Counted from the stretch's first letter, positions 1 through 9,779 are shown. The stretch is DNA of 64,000 bases from CAWJMN01 sp963844055 (GCA_963844055.1 CAWJMN010000001.1:186001-250000), one strand, 5' to 3'. Notes: generated by a model from the letters alone, not told the origin. Numbers and translations: made by a program.

Positions 1-530
1 TGCATGTCGAAAAAGACACGGTCTGGCAGCGCTTCAATGAAGATAAGTTCTGGCAGAAGCATAATTGCATTCTTACCCACGGTGCGGGACAGCCTCCACG
101 TGGGGTGCGCCGCATGCTTTACCGCATGCACCATGAACTGAACCTGCCGATCTACTGCGTTCTTGATAATGATCCCTGGGGATACTACATCTACAGCGTT
201 ATTAAGCAAGGTTCGATCAACCTCGCTTACGAATCGCAGCGGATGGCCATTCCTTCTGCACGTTATTTGGGCCTGCGCAGCAACGATTACGAACGTTGTC
301 AGCTAACCCCCAGCGTGCAGATCAAGCTCAACGATCAAGACGTCAAGCGCGCCAAGCAGATCGCCAGCTACCCCTGGTTTGCCCACAAGAAGGCGTGGCA
401 AAAAGAGATCGACATGATGCTCTCCAACGGCTTCAAGCTGGAAGTCGAATCCCTCATCAGCAAAGACATCAGCTACGTCACCGAGGAATACGTCCCCGCC
501 CGCTTGGAAGAAGGCAACTTCCTCGACTAG
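1..530 (+). CDS. top6A: DNA topoisomerase VI subunit A, C-terminal part (5' truncated by window edge)
   Basis: The reading frame is open from base 3 and gives 175 residues before the TAG at 528-530. The visible part holds the Toprim metal site (CVLDNDPWGYY, the DxD pair) preceded by GAGQPPRG and RRMLYRMHHELNLP, as in the Spo11/TopVIA family. Subunit A cleaves DNA in the A2B2 type IIB topoisomerase that relaxes and decatenates duplex DNA using ATP bound by subunit B. The catalytic tyrosine lies in the N-terminal part outside the window, so activity cannot be judged. Subunit B would be expected just upstream. TopVI is typical of archaea and plants and is patchy in bacteria; planctomycetes are among the bacterial holders. 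Confidence 0.9.
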   Translation, partial: HVEKDTVWQRFNEDKFWQKHNCILTHGAGQPPRGVRRMLYRMHHELNLPIYCVLDNDPWGYYIYSVIKQGSINLAYESQRMAIPSARYLGLRSNDYERCQLTPSVQIKLNDQDVKRAKQIASYPWFAHKKAWQKEIDMMLSNGFKLEVESLISKDISYVTEEYVPARLEEGNFLD

Positions 531-545
531 TCCTCTCTCCAATCA

Positions 546-577
546 TATTTTCAGAGCCGCGAGCGTAAGCGACCGGC
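546..577 (+). repeat. Intergenic repeat, family C (TTTTCAGAGCC type)
   Basis: The element reads TTTTCAGAGCC followed by GAGCGTAAGCGAC and starts 15 bases after the topoisomerase stop. Related copies lie at 27785-27816, 62892-62921 and, in reverse, 63745-63770; a shorter variant is near 13211. Three of the full copies begin within about 25 bases of a stop codon in the sense direction. The function is unknown. Confidence 0.6.
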
Positions 578-616
578 CATCTGGCCTGCCAAAGTCCCCC
601 ACGGCCAAACTCACTG

Positions 617-653
617 CTGGCCGTGTCTTTCCGTGTTGCTCCGTGTACCAATC
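617..653. repeat. Intergenic repeat, family E (CCGTGT tandem type)
   Basis: This is a run of degenerate CCGTGT units ending in CCGTGTACCAATCCT. A near copy with the same ending is at 17499-17533, and looser versions are at 2794-2819 and 14845-14876. No open frame with protein-like composition covers it. I cannot assign a role. Confidence 0.5.
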
Positions 654-684
654 CTCTTCCTTGGATATCTGTCTGCGTACACAG

Positions 685-1545
685 CTACTTCTTCTCCACC
701 TCTAACTCCGTCACCACCGGCAGGTGATCCGATGGAAACCGCCCCTCTTTTTGATCGACCAGAATTTGCAGGCGCAGCGGTTTGACACCGCGGGTGGTAA
801 AGATGAAGTCGATGCGGTTGTTGGGGGCGACTTCTTTGAAGCCGTTCCACGTAGAGTTCGGGCCTTCGGGCTTTTTCGCAGAGCGTTCGTAGGTGTCAAA
901 AAAGAACGGAGCGTCCTTCGACTCTTTCGCGATTAGCGTGTTATAAGGGACCGAGCCTGGCGTGGTGTTGAAGTCGCCCGCGAGGATGACAGGAAGACCT
1001 GCAAACTTTTCTTTCGCGGTGGTAAGCAGCAGTTTGGCGCTTTCCGCGCGAGCCTCTTGGCCCCGATGATCAAAGTGCGTGTTGACAAAGCAGAAGGTGA
1101 TATTCGTCTTGCGGTCTTTGAGCTTCACCCAAGAGGCAATGCGAGGCAAAGCCGCATCCCAACCTTTGCTGGCGATTTTGTCCGGCCTGTGCGAGAGCCA
1201 AAAGGTCGATTTGTCCAGCAGCTCAAAGCGATCCTTGCGATAGAAGATCGGGCAAGACTCGCCACCATTTTTGCCATCGTCACGGCCGACGCTGTATGCC
1301 TCCATCTCCGGAAGGCGAGCCTTCAAATCTTCCAGTTGGCCGACAAGCACCTCTTGAAAGCCAGCCAACTCCACCTTGTTCTGGATAATGATCTCTGCCA
1401 CCCAGTCCTTGCGATTCGGCCACGCATTCACCCCATCACTGGCGGTGTTGTAGCGAAGGTTCCAGCTCATCACCTGGACCGACTGTGCAAAAACATTTTG
1501 GGCAAACAGGAAAACCATCAGCAGTGACCAAAACGCGCGTTGCAT
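685..1545 (-). CDS. Exported endonuclease/exonuclease/phosphatase (EEP) family protein
   Basis: The protein has 286 residues from the ATG at 1543-1545. An upstream in-frame start at 1671 would add 42 residues, but the 1545 start places a clean signal peptide (FWSLLMVFLFAQNVFA, cut before QS) at the N-terminus. EEP motifs appear in order: WNLRYN (metal-binding Asn), GFQEV (catalytic Glu), NTHFDHRG, AGDFNTTP and SDHLPV (the Asp-His pair). The family cleaves phosphodiester or phosphomonoester bonds in nucleic acids, inositol phosphates or sphingomyelin. The signal peptide implies a periplasmic or secreted enzyme. The substrate cannot be told from sequence. It stands alone between two + strand genes. 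Confidence 0.85.
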   Translation of the reverse strand: MQRAFWSLLMVFLFAQNVFAQSVQVMSWNLRYNTASDGVNAWPNRKDWVAEIIIQNKVELAGFQEVLVGQLEDLKARLPEMEAYSVGRDDGKNGGESCPIFYRKDRFELLDKSTFWLSHRPDKIASKGWDAALPRIASWVKLKDRKTNITFCFVNTHFDHRGQEARAESAKLLLTTAKEKFAGLPVILAGDFNTTPGSVPYNTLIAKESKDAPFFFDTYERSAKKPEGPNSTWNGFKEVAPNNRIDFIFTTRGVKPLRLQILVDQKEGRFPSDHLPVVTELEVEKK

Positions 1546-1652
1546 GGAAATGCCTTGCAAGAGAACAAGTAGCGGGGAGAGGATATTTGCAATATACCGG
1601 CCGAGAAGGCTCCTTGCCTCTCTCCTTCCGTCCTCTGCTCCTTCAAAAGAGG

Positions 1653-1765
1653 CCCAGAAAACCTGCCCCATTACCCGCCTACGGAGGAGGCACGCTTCGA
1701 GCTACAATGAGGGGCTTGGTTCATTTTGTTAAAAGGGCCCTGTTCGGACGAGAAATCGACCAGCC
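1653..1765 (+). repeat. Long direct repeat, copy 1 (matches the leuS upstream region)
   Basis: About 113 bp here match 2840-2954 with roughly ten differences and one 1-base length change. Conserved parts include CCCAGAAAACC, TTACCCG, TACGGAGGAGGCACGCTTCG, GCTACAATGAGGGGCTTGG and GACGAGAAATCGACCA. The second copy ends about 40 bases before leuS, so this looks like a duplicated leuS leader. TACAAT resembles a -10 box, with no clear -35. The rest of the 1546-1927 gap shows no gene I can support. Confidence 0.8.
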
Positions 1766-1927
1766 AACGCCACGGAAGTTCTTGCGTTTAATCTGACGGC
1801 GCGAACACTCTCAAATAGACGCGTCTTACGGTTGAAGCACGATACTCGGCGATAACATTCGCCTTGTTACCAGAGGGTGCTTCAGGCAAAGATATTCTTC
1901 CAAGCTTTCAATGTTTAAGGATGCGAC

Positions 1928-2722
1928 ATGGGACACAATATCTGTAGATTCGTGCTGCTCCCATCTGCGACGAAGTCAGCGGCAGAGACTTTGGCGCACA
2001 ACCTTTCGTCCAAAGTGGAGCGAATCGTTACCATTTACTTCCGTGATCTTGAAAGCAAGCGAGCAAACACTCCGGAGTTGCAAGACGCTTGTGCAGCGGC
2101 GGTTCGAATTGTGGATATTGCCCCGCCCCTTTCCTTCGAAGTATTGAAGGAATTAGGAATGTCGACGTTTGGAGAGAATAACTTTTTGCTCCGCGTTGCA
2201 GACGATGAGGAATTAGACCAGACATATCCGTCGAGTGAATGGCTAACGTCGGTCTATCCACAGCATGACCTCGACTGGCTACTTCATCCAGAGGAAGATC
2301 CTATTCCTTGGAATACGAGTGCGTTTTACCTTTGCCCCAATAATCCCGCTACTTGGGATCTAGAAGTTCCCCTATTCCTATCGCTCTTGAACGTTGCCCT
2401 GCCTAATCAAACTAGGCCATGTCCTTTTTGCAAGTCGCAATACACTAGCAAAGGAGAACGTGGACAATGCAACGCATGTGGCTTTGTAGCGCAGCCATTT
2501 CAAACGAAGGATCAAGCGAAGACCATCCTGCCTGTTCGCCTAGATGCTTTTGCTTGGGGTTCCTGCCCACGGTGCCGCAGTAGTCGCGAGTTCGTTCATC
2601 AAGTCGAGCAATGTTTCCGCTGTGGGCAGTTGATGGAGGCAAATCCAGGAAAACACGCTGTGCCTCTTCAGATGAATAAAGGCAAGATCCTGGAGCTACT
2701 CAAAGACGCTGGGATTTTCTAG
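1928..2722 (+). CDS. Hypothetical protein with two C-terminal zinc ribbons
   Basis: The product has 264 residues. Two zinc-ribbon knuckle pairs stand in its C-terminal half: Cys165-x2-Cys168 with Cys181-x2-Cys184, and Cys213-x2-Cys216 with Cys229-x2-Cys232. The first 160 residues are acidic, contain HDLDWLLHPEED, and match no family I recognise. There is no signal peptide or membrane segment, so it is probably cytoplasmic. The gene sits alone between two copies of a 113-bp repeat, which suggests that it arrived with or caused the duplication. Nucleic-acid or protein binding is a guess from the ribbons only. It could also be an immunity-type protein. Confidence 0.65.
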   Translation: MGHNICRFVLLPSATKSAAETLAHNLSSKVERIVTIYFRDLESKRANTPELQDACAAAVRIVDIAPPLSFEVLKELGMSTFGENNFLLRVADDEELDQTYPSSEWLTSVYPQHDLDWLLHPEEDPIPWNTSAFYLCPNNPATWDLEVPLFLSLLNVALPNQTRPCPFCKSQYTSKGERGQCNACGFVAQPFQTKDQAKTILPVRLDAFAWGSCPRCRSSREFVHQVEQCFRCGQLMEANPGKHAVPLQMNKGKILELLKDAGIF

Positions 2723-2793
2723 TAGCCGGCGTTTCACGTCCAAACTCTTACCTCCCTTCCTTCGCACGCTCACGGTAAAGCCAACCTCGTTCC

Positions 2794-2819
2794 CCTTCCG
2801 TGTGTTCCGTGGTGAAACT
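2794..2819. repeat. Intergenic repeat, family E
   Basis: This short version reads TTCCGTGTGTTCCGTGGTGA. It lies about 20 bases before the second copy of the long direct repeat. Confidence 0.4.
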
Positions 2820-2839
2820 CTTCTCCTCCTCCAAAAATC

Positions 2840-2954
2840 CCCAGAAAACCCGCCCCATTACCCGTCTACGGAGGAGGCACGCTTCGGGCTACAATGAGGG
2901 GCTTGGTTTTATGTTGTCAAAAGGGACCTGTTAGGACGAGAAATCGACCACCCA
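2840..2954 (+). repeat. Long direct repeat, copy 2 (leuS leader)
   Basis: This copy immediately precedes leuS and is probably the original. It contains GCTACAATG, where TACAAT could be a -10 hexamer. A short open frame starting ATGAGGGGC exists in both copies, but a 1-base length difference gives unrelated peptides, so it is not a conserved leader peptide. Confidence 0.75.
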
Positions 2955-2991
2955 GCAGGCCCGAAAAATTCTTCTCCGCAAGCCAGTTCTC

Positions 2992-5915
2992 ATGCCCCGC
3001 TACAATCCCGCTCAGATCGAACCCAAGTGGCAAGCCTTTTGGGACACCAACCGTACCTTCAAAACTCCCGAAATGCCTCAGGGAGAAAAGCTGTACGTTC
3101 TCGATATGTTCCCGTACCCTAGCGGCTCGGGCCTACACGTAGGGCATCCGGAAGGCTACACCGCAACGGACATCGTCTGCCGTTTTGCCCGCATGCAAGG
3201 GAAAAGCGTTCTGCACCCGATGGGCTTTGACGCGTTCGGCCTTCCCGCCGAAGAGCACGCGATCAAAACGGGCGAACATCCTCGCAGGAACACCGAAAAC
3301 AACATCGCCGAGTTCACGCGCCAGCTGAAGATGCTCGGCTTCAGCTACGACTGGGACCGCGTCCTTGCCACCACCGATGTGGAATACTTCCGCTGGACGC
3401 AGTGGATCTTCCTGCTCCTGTTTGATACTTGGTACGACGCCGATCTGGCCAAAGGCCGGCCGATTGCCGAACTGCCCATCCCTGCCGAGGTAACGGCCCA
3501 AGGTGCAGACGAAGTTCGCAAGTATCAAGATGACCATCGCCTCGCTTTCCAGTCCGACGCACTCGTCAACTGGTGTCCTGCGCTGGGCACGGTGCTCGCC
3601 AACGAAGAAGTGATCGACGGCAAGAGCGAACGTGGCAGCCATCCCGTGCAGCGCATTCCCCTGCGTCAATGGATGCTGCGCATCACCGCCTATGCCGACC
3701 GTTTGGAGTCCGACCTGGAAAGCGTCGATTGGTCCGAAGGGATCAAAAAGCTGCAGCGCGACTGGATCGGCCGCAGCACTGGCGCCGAAGTCGATTTCTG
3801 GATTGGTGAAACTAACCTGCCATCCAGCGATGCCTCCGCTGCGGCAAAAGGCTTCCAGGCTTGGAAGGCTACTCGCACCGGTACCACCTTCCCGCGCAAA
3901 ATCCCGTCGGACGTTCTGCGGATCTACACCACTCGTCCTGACACGCTGTTCGGCGCAACCTACATGGTGATTGCCCCCGAGCATCCTTCGGTCGAACGCC
4001 TGACAACCGCTGCTCAAAAAGCAGAGGTTGAAACGTACCGCGCACTGGGCCGCTGGCCGCAGCGACCGTGAACGTCAAGAACTCACAAAAACCAAAACGG
4101 GTGTCTTCACTGGGTCATATGCCATCAATCCGGTCAACGGCCAACCCGTTCCGATCTGGATCGCCGACTACGTCCTCATCAGCTACGGTACCGGCGCAAT
4201 CATGGCGGTACCTGCGCACGACATTCGCGACTTTGAATTCGCGCAGCAGTTCCAGTTGCCAATCATTCCTGTCGTCCATCCCCCCGAAGACAGCGGCCTG
4301 TCGGAAGAGGAACTCGCTGAGGTATTGGCGGGCAAGGCCTGCTTTGCCGAGTACGGCCTAGCCTGCAATTCCGGCACATATAATGGCCTCCCGACGCTCG
4401 ATTTCAAACGCGTCATTACGGCCGAACTTACCAAAGCCGGCACCGGCAAAGAGGCGGTCAACTATCAGTCTGCGTGACTGGCTCTTTAGCCGTCAACGCT
4501 TCTGGGGCGAGCCCTTCCCGCTGCTCCATGAGCTGGACGATGCAGGCAAGCCGACCGGATTTGTCCGTGGCGTTGATCCGACGACCCTCCCGGTCGATCT
4601 GCCACACCTGGACGACTTCAAGCCGCACGGCCGACCTGAGCCACCACTGGCCAAGGCCCCCGATAGCTGGCTTTATCCCGTCATTGATGGCAAGAAGTAT
4701 CGCCGCGAAACCAACACCATGCCGCAATGGGCCGGCAGCTGCTGGTACTACCTGCGCTTTATCGATCCACGCAACGGTACGGCCTTTGTTGATCGCGAAA
4801 AGGAAAAGGCTTGGATGCCAGTCGACCTGTACGTCGGCGGCGCCGAACATGCCGTGCTGCACTTGCTCTACTCGCGCTTCTGGCACAAGGTTTTGTACGA
4901 CCGTGGCTATGTCAGCACGGCCGAGCCGTTCCAAAAGCTGGTCAACCAAGGGATGATCCTTGGCGAGATGGAATACCAAATCTCGCCCGAAGATTACGCC
5001 ACTTGGAAAGATCGCTTGGAAGGTATGGGCGTGCAAGTTGTCGTTCTCACCACGGATGAGGGCGAAAACGTCTATCTGGTGAAGGCTCCCATCGCCGATG
5101 CTTCCGAATCTAGCGGCGTAAAGCTGCAAAACCTGCCGGAAGATAAGGTCGAAAAGCGCAAGGGAAAGGCCTATCTCACAGGCACCGACCTGGAACTTTC
5201 CGGCAAATGCGAAAAGATGTCCAAGAGCCGCGGCAACGTCGTTAACCCCGACACTGTGGTCAAGGAATTCGGTGCTGACTCCCTGCGTCTGTACGAGATG
5301 TTCATGGGCCCGCTCGAAGCGACCAAGCCTTGGAGCATGGCGGGCGTTAGTGGTGTGCGCAACTTCCTCGACCGCGTTTGGCGTTTGGTCGTTGATGAAC
5401 GTGCTGAGGAACTGGTTCTCAACGCTTCGGTCAAAGACGTTGCACCGACCGAAGAGCAAAATCGTACGCTACACAAGACGATCAAGCAGGTCACCAGCGA
5501 CCTGACCAAGATGGAGTTCAACACTACCATTGCTCGCATGATGGAGTTCACCAACTTCTTCACCAAGCAATCGGTCCGTCCCAAGAGCGTGCTGGAAAAG
5601 TTCATCCTGCTCCTCTCGCCGCTTGCTCCGCACATTGCCGAAGAGTTGTGGCAATTGCTGGGTAACAAGAGCACGCTCGCTTGCGAGCCTTGGCCAACGT
5701 TCGATGATGCACTTACCAAAGATGCCGAAATCGAAATCCCGGTCCAAGTCCTTGGCAAGTTGCGTGGCAAGGTCACCGTTCCCGCTGGCAGCGATCAAGC
5801 CACCATCGTGGCCGCCGCGCAAGCTGACGCGAAGGTGGCCGAATGGCTGGCCGGCAAAGAGATCACCAAAACGATCTATGTCCCCGGCAAGCTCGTCAAC
5901 TTCCTGGTGAGGTAG
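2992..5915 (+). CDS. leuS: Leucine--tRNA ligase, broken by two +1 frameshifts in this sequence
   Basis: LeuRS charges tRNA-Leu with leucine. The HIGH-type motif HVGH is at residues 49-52 and KMSKS is encoded at 5214-5228. The editing domain (TGVFTGSYAINPVNG) and the anticodon-binding C-terminus are present. The frame changes twice. Dropping one G from the run at 4047-4049 restores YRALAAGRSDRERQE. Dropping the T at 4469 restores NYQLRDWLFSRQRFWGEPFP. With both corrections the protein has 973 residues, long for LeuRS but acceptable. All signature residues survive and the gene should be essential, so sequencing error is more likely than decay. A true pseudogene would need a second leuS elsewhere. 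Confidence 0.9.
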
Positions 5916-5944
5916 TTCTGGCCCAATTTTTAGAGTCGTATTTC

Positions 5945-5970
5945 GTAGGTCATGGCCGTAAGGCCTGACC
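5945..5970 (+). repeat. GTAG-hairpin element, family A
   Basis: It begins GTAGGTCA and ends GGCCTGACC, 29 bases after the leuS stop. GGTCA and TGACC can pair. The element and its right flank (ATTGCGGCC) resemble the copy at 13152-13177. It is the first of three GTAG-hairpin elements behind leuS, all in the same orientation. Confidence 0.65.
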
Positions 5971-5994
5971 ACATTGCGGCCTGCGCGTCTCTTC

Positions 5995-6031
5995 GTAGGT
6001 GGCCCCGGTTGCTCGCCAACCGAGGTTTACA
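5995..6031 (+). repeat. GTAG-hairpin element, family D-like
   Basis: GTAGGTGGCC is followed by a stem CGGTTG / CAACCG around a short loop. The layout matches the copies at 54699-54732 and 63691-63725, but the stem sequence differs. Confidence 0.45.
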
Positions 6032-6103
6032 AGAGCCATTTTTGCAAACCGGCTCCCTGCCGTTTCAGCGACCGGTCCTCCCCCTGTGTCTCTGGAACGT
6101 AAA

Positions 6104-6137
6104 GTAGACCTGGATTTATCCTGGCAGCATGATCCGC
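6104..6137 (+). repeat. GTAG-hairpin element, family B
   Basis: GTAGACCTGGAT and ATCCTGGCAGCATGATCC form an imperfect stem around TT. The tail resembles the GCATCATCC-type end of other B copies. The 5916-6279 gap holds these three elements and no gene. Confidence 0.55.
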
Positions 6138-6279
6138 TATCACTTCGTGCTGAGCACCGCTTTGCCTGCTTCCGCCCCAAAGTTCATCTTGGTGGAACCT
6201 GCCCGGCTCCCTTAGACTGTAGGGTTGGTGCCCGGCAGGCGGCAGGGCGAACGGCGGAACACTCGGGAAAGTTTACGGC

Positions 6280-9066
6280 ATGAGCGCGGAAGGGAATCCG
6301 CTGGCAGAGACCTCCATCCTTGCCAGACCTTTGGAGATCATCACGCGCTTCACGCTGCGCTCACCTGTCGGCGTTTTGTGGGTCGTTTGTGGGCTTGGCC
6401 TGCTTTGTGTTCTGCTCACGATCAATGGCCTTGGCTTTAAAAGCAGTCGGCTCGATCTACTTAACCCGCAAAGCACCTACAACAAACGCTGGCTCAATTA
6501 CTTGGCCGAGTTTGGTGATCGCGACGATGCGGTGGTGGTGGTCCAGTCGTCGGATCCCAAGGCCGTCATCGCCACCATTGATGATCTCGCGCAGCGCATC
6601 GGCAAACAGCCCGAACTATTTGAATCCCTGCTCTATCGGCAAGACCTGACCTCCATTCGGTCCAAAGGCTTGCAGTTGGTTGCCGAACAACTTTCCGATC
6701 AAGAGTTCGCCAGCCTAACGGATGGAATCACCAAGGCCGCCAAAGCCCTTCCGCTCCAGCCCGCCACTAGTCCTACGGATGTCCTGAAGTCACTCAATGA
6801 AAAGGTGACCACCGGCGAAGCAAGCGATTCTGTGGTGCGGACGCGTCTCGAAGAGCAATACGCCAGCTTGGTGACCGGCCTCATGCCTTCGGTGATTCCC
6901 GATTCGCAAAAGTCGCCGGAAATGCAGGCGCAATTGCAGCAACTGACTTCACCCGAAGGTGGCCTGGCGCAGCTCAAAAAGATCCAGCCGCAGATGGACA
7001 AGCTCGGCACTAAGTACTTCACCTCGCATGAAGGGCGGATCGGCTTTTTGCTGGTTCGCTTCATCGATCAACCTGCCGAATCCTCTCGCGGCAGCACCGG
7101 TCTGGCTGAACTTCGTAAATTATTGGCAGATGCTCGCAAAGATCATGCGCAAATGTGGATTGGCCTGACAGGAATGCCCGTCATCGAGCAGGATGAGATG
7201 CAGGCGAGCCAAGTCGACATGATTTGGACCAACGTCCTCAGTCTTATCGGAGTGGCGCTCCTCTTCGCCGCAGGCTTCGGCGGGCTTCGACATGCAGGAT
7301 TGGCTGTTTTAGTACTACTTGTTGGAATGATGTGGTCATTTGGTTTTGTAACGCTAGTCGTCGGGCATCTGAATATCTTGAGTGCTGCCTTCGGCGTCAT
7401 CCTCATTGGTCTCGGGATCGATTTTGGAATTCACTACATCGCCAGCTATTTGCGACTGCGCAAACGGGGCATGTCTTGTGAAGACGCCTTGCTTGCGACG
7501 GCCACCGATGTCGGCCCCGGCGTTTTGACCGGCGGAATCACGACGGCCGCCGCCTTTTTTATGGCAGGTCTCACTGAATTCACGGGCGTACGCGAACTCG
7601 GCATTGTGGCCGGCGGTGGAATCTTGCTGTGCGTTTTGGCCACGGTCATCATGCTTCCTCCGTTGGTCCTGGTAGTAGATCGCGATCGCCCCCTAGAAGA
7701 CCTTCCGCACATTTTGCCCGCCGCTGGCTGGTTCAAGTGGATGATTGCCTTCCCACGAATTACCGTGGTGTTGGGCCTTGTGTTAACAGTCGCACTGGCA
7801 ACTGGCGCGACGAAGCTCTACTACGATCACAACTTGCTCAACCTCCAGCCCAAGCATATCGAGAGCGTCGATATCGAACGTTCCCTCTTTACCAAGTCCG
7901 ACGACAGTGTCTGGTTTGCGGTTTCGATCTGTAAGACACGTGATGAACTCAAGGCCCGCAAAGCCAAGCTGGATCGCCTCGATACCATCGCAAAAACCGA
8001 AGAGATGGTCTCGCTGTTGCCGCAGGTCGATGCGGAAAAGCTGCGTGCATTGTCCAGCCTACAAGCAGCGGTCGAACCACTGGCCACACAGCTTGCCAAT
8101 GCGACATCCCCCCAGCCGCTGGTCATGGAAGACTTTGAAAGCGAGCTTGTTGCCGCGCAAAAGCTCTTGGCCGCACTCGATTCCCCTAATCTGCGGCTCA
8201 TCGGCACGATCGACCAACTACTCCGCATGCTCGCGCAGTTCCCGTTGGAAGAGGCCAGTCTCCGAGTAACCGCCTACCGTGAGCAGATGTTGCAAGATGT
8301 TGCCAGGCCCATCGCGGCGCTGTCTCCTTATGCCGATGCCTCTCCCATTGGCATCGCCGACTTGCCCCAGCCCCTAACCGACCGCTTTGTCGGTAAGAAC
8401 TCGCAGCACCTCCTCAAGATCTACGCCAAGGGAAACATCTGGGACATGGACAACCTTCGCCGCTTCGTTCGCGATGTCGAAGGGGTCGATCCCCAAGTGA
8501 CCGGCCACCCGGTACAGACCTACTATGCTTCGCAGCACATGCAGGAAAGCTACATTCATGCGGGGCTCTACGCGCTAGTGGCGGTTGCGGCCTTAATCAT
8601 GCTCGACTTCCGCAGTATCGGTTACACGCTGATAGCCATGGTTCCCTTGGCAGCCGGCTTCGGCCAGCTTTGCGGTGCGATCGGCTGGCTGGGCATCCCT
8701 TTCAACCCGGCCAACATGATCGTCCTGCCGCTAATTCTCGGCATTGGCGTGGATGATGGCGTGCACCTCGTGCATGAGTTCCGGCGTCAGCGTGGCCGTT
8801 TCCGGCTGAGCGACTCCACGGCCGTGGCGGTGATCCTCACTTCGACCACCACGATGGCCAGCTTTGGCAGCATGATCCTGGCCCGCCACCAAGGCTTGCG
8901 CAGCCTTGGCCAGGTCCTTTGCCTGGGGGTGCTCGCCTGCCTCGTCTCAAGCATCGTGTTTTTCCCTGCGCTGCTGACCTGGCTTACCCGCGACCGGGAA
9001 GTCCTTCCCGATGAAGACCTCGTGGTGCCCCAGCCCGAGTCCTCCACGGTGAACCTCTCCGGCTGA
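6280..9066 (+). CDS. MMPL/RND-superfamily exporter (HpnN-like)
   Basis: This 928-residue protein has the RND double layout: one N-terminal helix, a large periplasmic loop, a block of five or six helices, and then the same again. Matching TM4-type motifs are GLGIDFGIHY near residue 377 and GIGVDDGVHL near residue 820; the Asp residues are the usual proton-relay positions. MMPL and HpnN-type proteins export lipids or hopanoids across the inner membrane using the proton gradient. The substrate is inferred only from the family. No membrane-fusion or outer-membrane partner is adjacent, as is normal for this branch. The frame is intact. Confidence 0.8.
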   Translation: MSAEGNPLAETSILARPLEIITRFTLRSPVGVLWVVCGLGLLCVLLTINGLGFKSSRLDLLNPQSTYNKRWLNYLAEFGDRDDAVVVVQSSDPKAVIATIDDLAQRIGKQPELFESLLYRQDLTSIRSKGLQLVAEQLSDQEFASLTDGITKAAKALPLQPATSPTDVLKSLNEKVTTGEASDSVVRTRLEEQYASLVTGLMPSVIPDSQKSPEMQAQLQQLTSPEGGLAQLKKIQPQMDKLGTKYFTSHEGRIGFLLVRFIDQPAESSRGSTGLAELRKLLADARKDHAQMWIGLTGMPVIEQDEMQASQVDMIWTNVLSLIGVALLFAAGFGGLRHAGLAVLVLLVGMMWSFGFVTLVVGHLNILSAAFGVILIGLGIDFGIHYIASYLRLRKRGMSCEDALLATATDVGPGVLTGGITTAAAFFMAGLTEFTGVRELGIVAGGGILLCVLATVIMLPPLVLVVDRDRPLEDLPHILPAAGWFKWMIAFPRITVVLGLVLTVALATGATKLYYDHNLLNLQPKHIESVDIERSLFTKSDDSVWFAVSICKTRDELKARKAKLDRLDTIAKTEEMVSLLPQVDAEKLRALSSLQAAVEPLATQLANATSPQPLVMEDFESELVAAQKLLAALDSPNLRLIGTIDQLLRMLAQFPLEEASLRVTAYREQMLQDVARPIAALSPYADASPIGIADLPQPLTDRFVGKNSQHLLKIYAKGNIWDMDNLRRFVRDVEGVDPQVTGHPVQTYYASQHMQESYIHAGLYALVAVAALIMLDFRSIGYTLIAMVPLAAGFGQLCGAIGWLGIPFNPANMIVLPLILGIGVDDGVHLVHEFRRQRGRFRLSDSTAVAVILTSTTTMASFGSMILARHQGLRSLGQVLCLGVLACLVSSIVFFPALLTWLTRDREVLPDEDLVVPQPESSTVNLSG

Positions 9067-9494
9067 GCGTCCCATCCGGCCTGCGGTCGGATCATCGGGA
9101 GCCCCTTTATTCCAAGCGACCTCTCCTAAGGAGGCTGGCAAAATATCGCTCGTGCCTCATCCATTGGAGGGGTTGCTGAGCGTTTCCAAATCGGACGAAG
9201 CGTTTCCATTAAGTGCTTGCTGTTAAATACTTTAGGTGTCTCTTTGGGGCATCGTCACCGCTATGGCTACTGCGGGCGGTTTGGCTCGCAGGAATGCCTA
9301 CCCAGAGTCGCTCCCCTTTGGTATGCTCAAGGATTACGTTTCATAAGACAGCGGTACAGGCAAGGCGTTTTGTTCAGCGTCGCCGAGGTGCCCGTCTAGG
9401 TTTTTGCGCCTGGGCGACCTCCGTACGCGACCGAGCGACTGTTTTTCTTGGCTGGATCTTTGCTGCATAGTTTTTTGTTGAAGAGGAATTTGAG
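9067..9494. other. Gene-free stretch, 428 bases
   Basis: I see no supported gene. A short inverted repeat, CCTC(CTAA)GAGG-like, lies near 9120-9132. Short open frames here have no ribosome site or protein-like composition. The promoter of the 9495 gene should lie in this stretch. Confidence 0.4.
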
Positions 9495-9593
9495 ATGGCA
9501 AAGCCACATCGCGCCGCCAAGAAGTCGAACCACGGCAAGCGTCCTGCAAACGCCAAGGCACGTCGCGCCAAGCGTCGTTTGGTCCGCACCTAG
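9495..9593 (+). CDS. Very short Lys/Arg-rich protein (32 residues)
   Basis: An ATG at 9495 follows a good ribosome site (GAGGA at 9483-9487). The peptide begins MAKPHRAAKKSNHGK and ends RRAKRRLVRT, with about half of its residues Lys, Arg or His. Size and charge are like those of tiny ribosome-bound proteins such as bTHX, but I cannot match it to a named family. The strong ribosome site and the abrupt basic composition support a real gene. It lies about 190 bases upstream of fabZ on the same strand. A role on the ribosome or nucleic acid is inference only. Confidence 0.6.
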   Translation: MAKPHRAAKKSNHGKRPANAKARRAKRRLVRT

Positions 9594-9779
9594 TTTGTCT
9601 CTTTTGGAGCTTCTCCTTTTTAAAGGCCGAAGCAATCCAAGTCGATTTAGGTTGCGTATAGCTAGTTCAGTCTTCGGACGCCCCTGCCCAGTGCAGCGGG
9701 GGTCCACACAAGTACGACTGGCGGACCTTGGGACTGTTTCACTGCATCACTTGTTGTTTGCCTCGAAGGAATTGCAGTC

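Noticed and set aside
2840..2954. T-box or leader-peptide control of leuS
   Set aside because: No T-box consensus is visible. The short frame in the leader differs between the two repeat copies after a 1-base change.
4458..5459. Long open frame on the minus strand opposite leuS
   Set aside because: It is opposite a strongly conserved gene, has no ribosome site and no recognisable motif. High GC makes such antisense frames common.
2992..5915. leuS as a true pseudogene
   Set aside because: All catalytic and editing motifs are kept and only two 1-base insertions break the frame. An essential gene is unlikely to be dead, and similar indels hit unrelated genes in this window.
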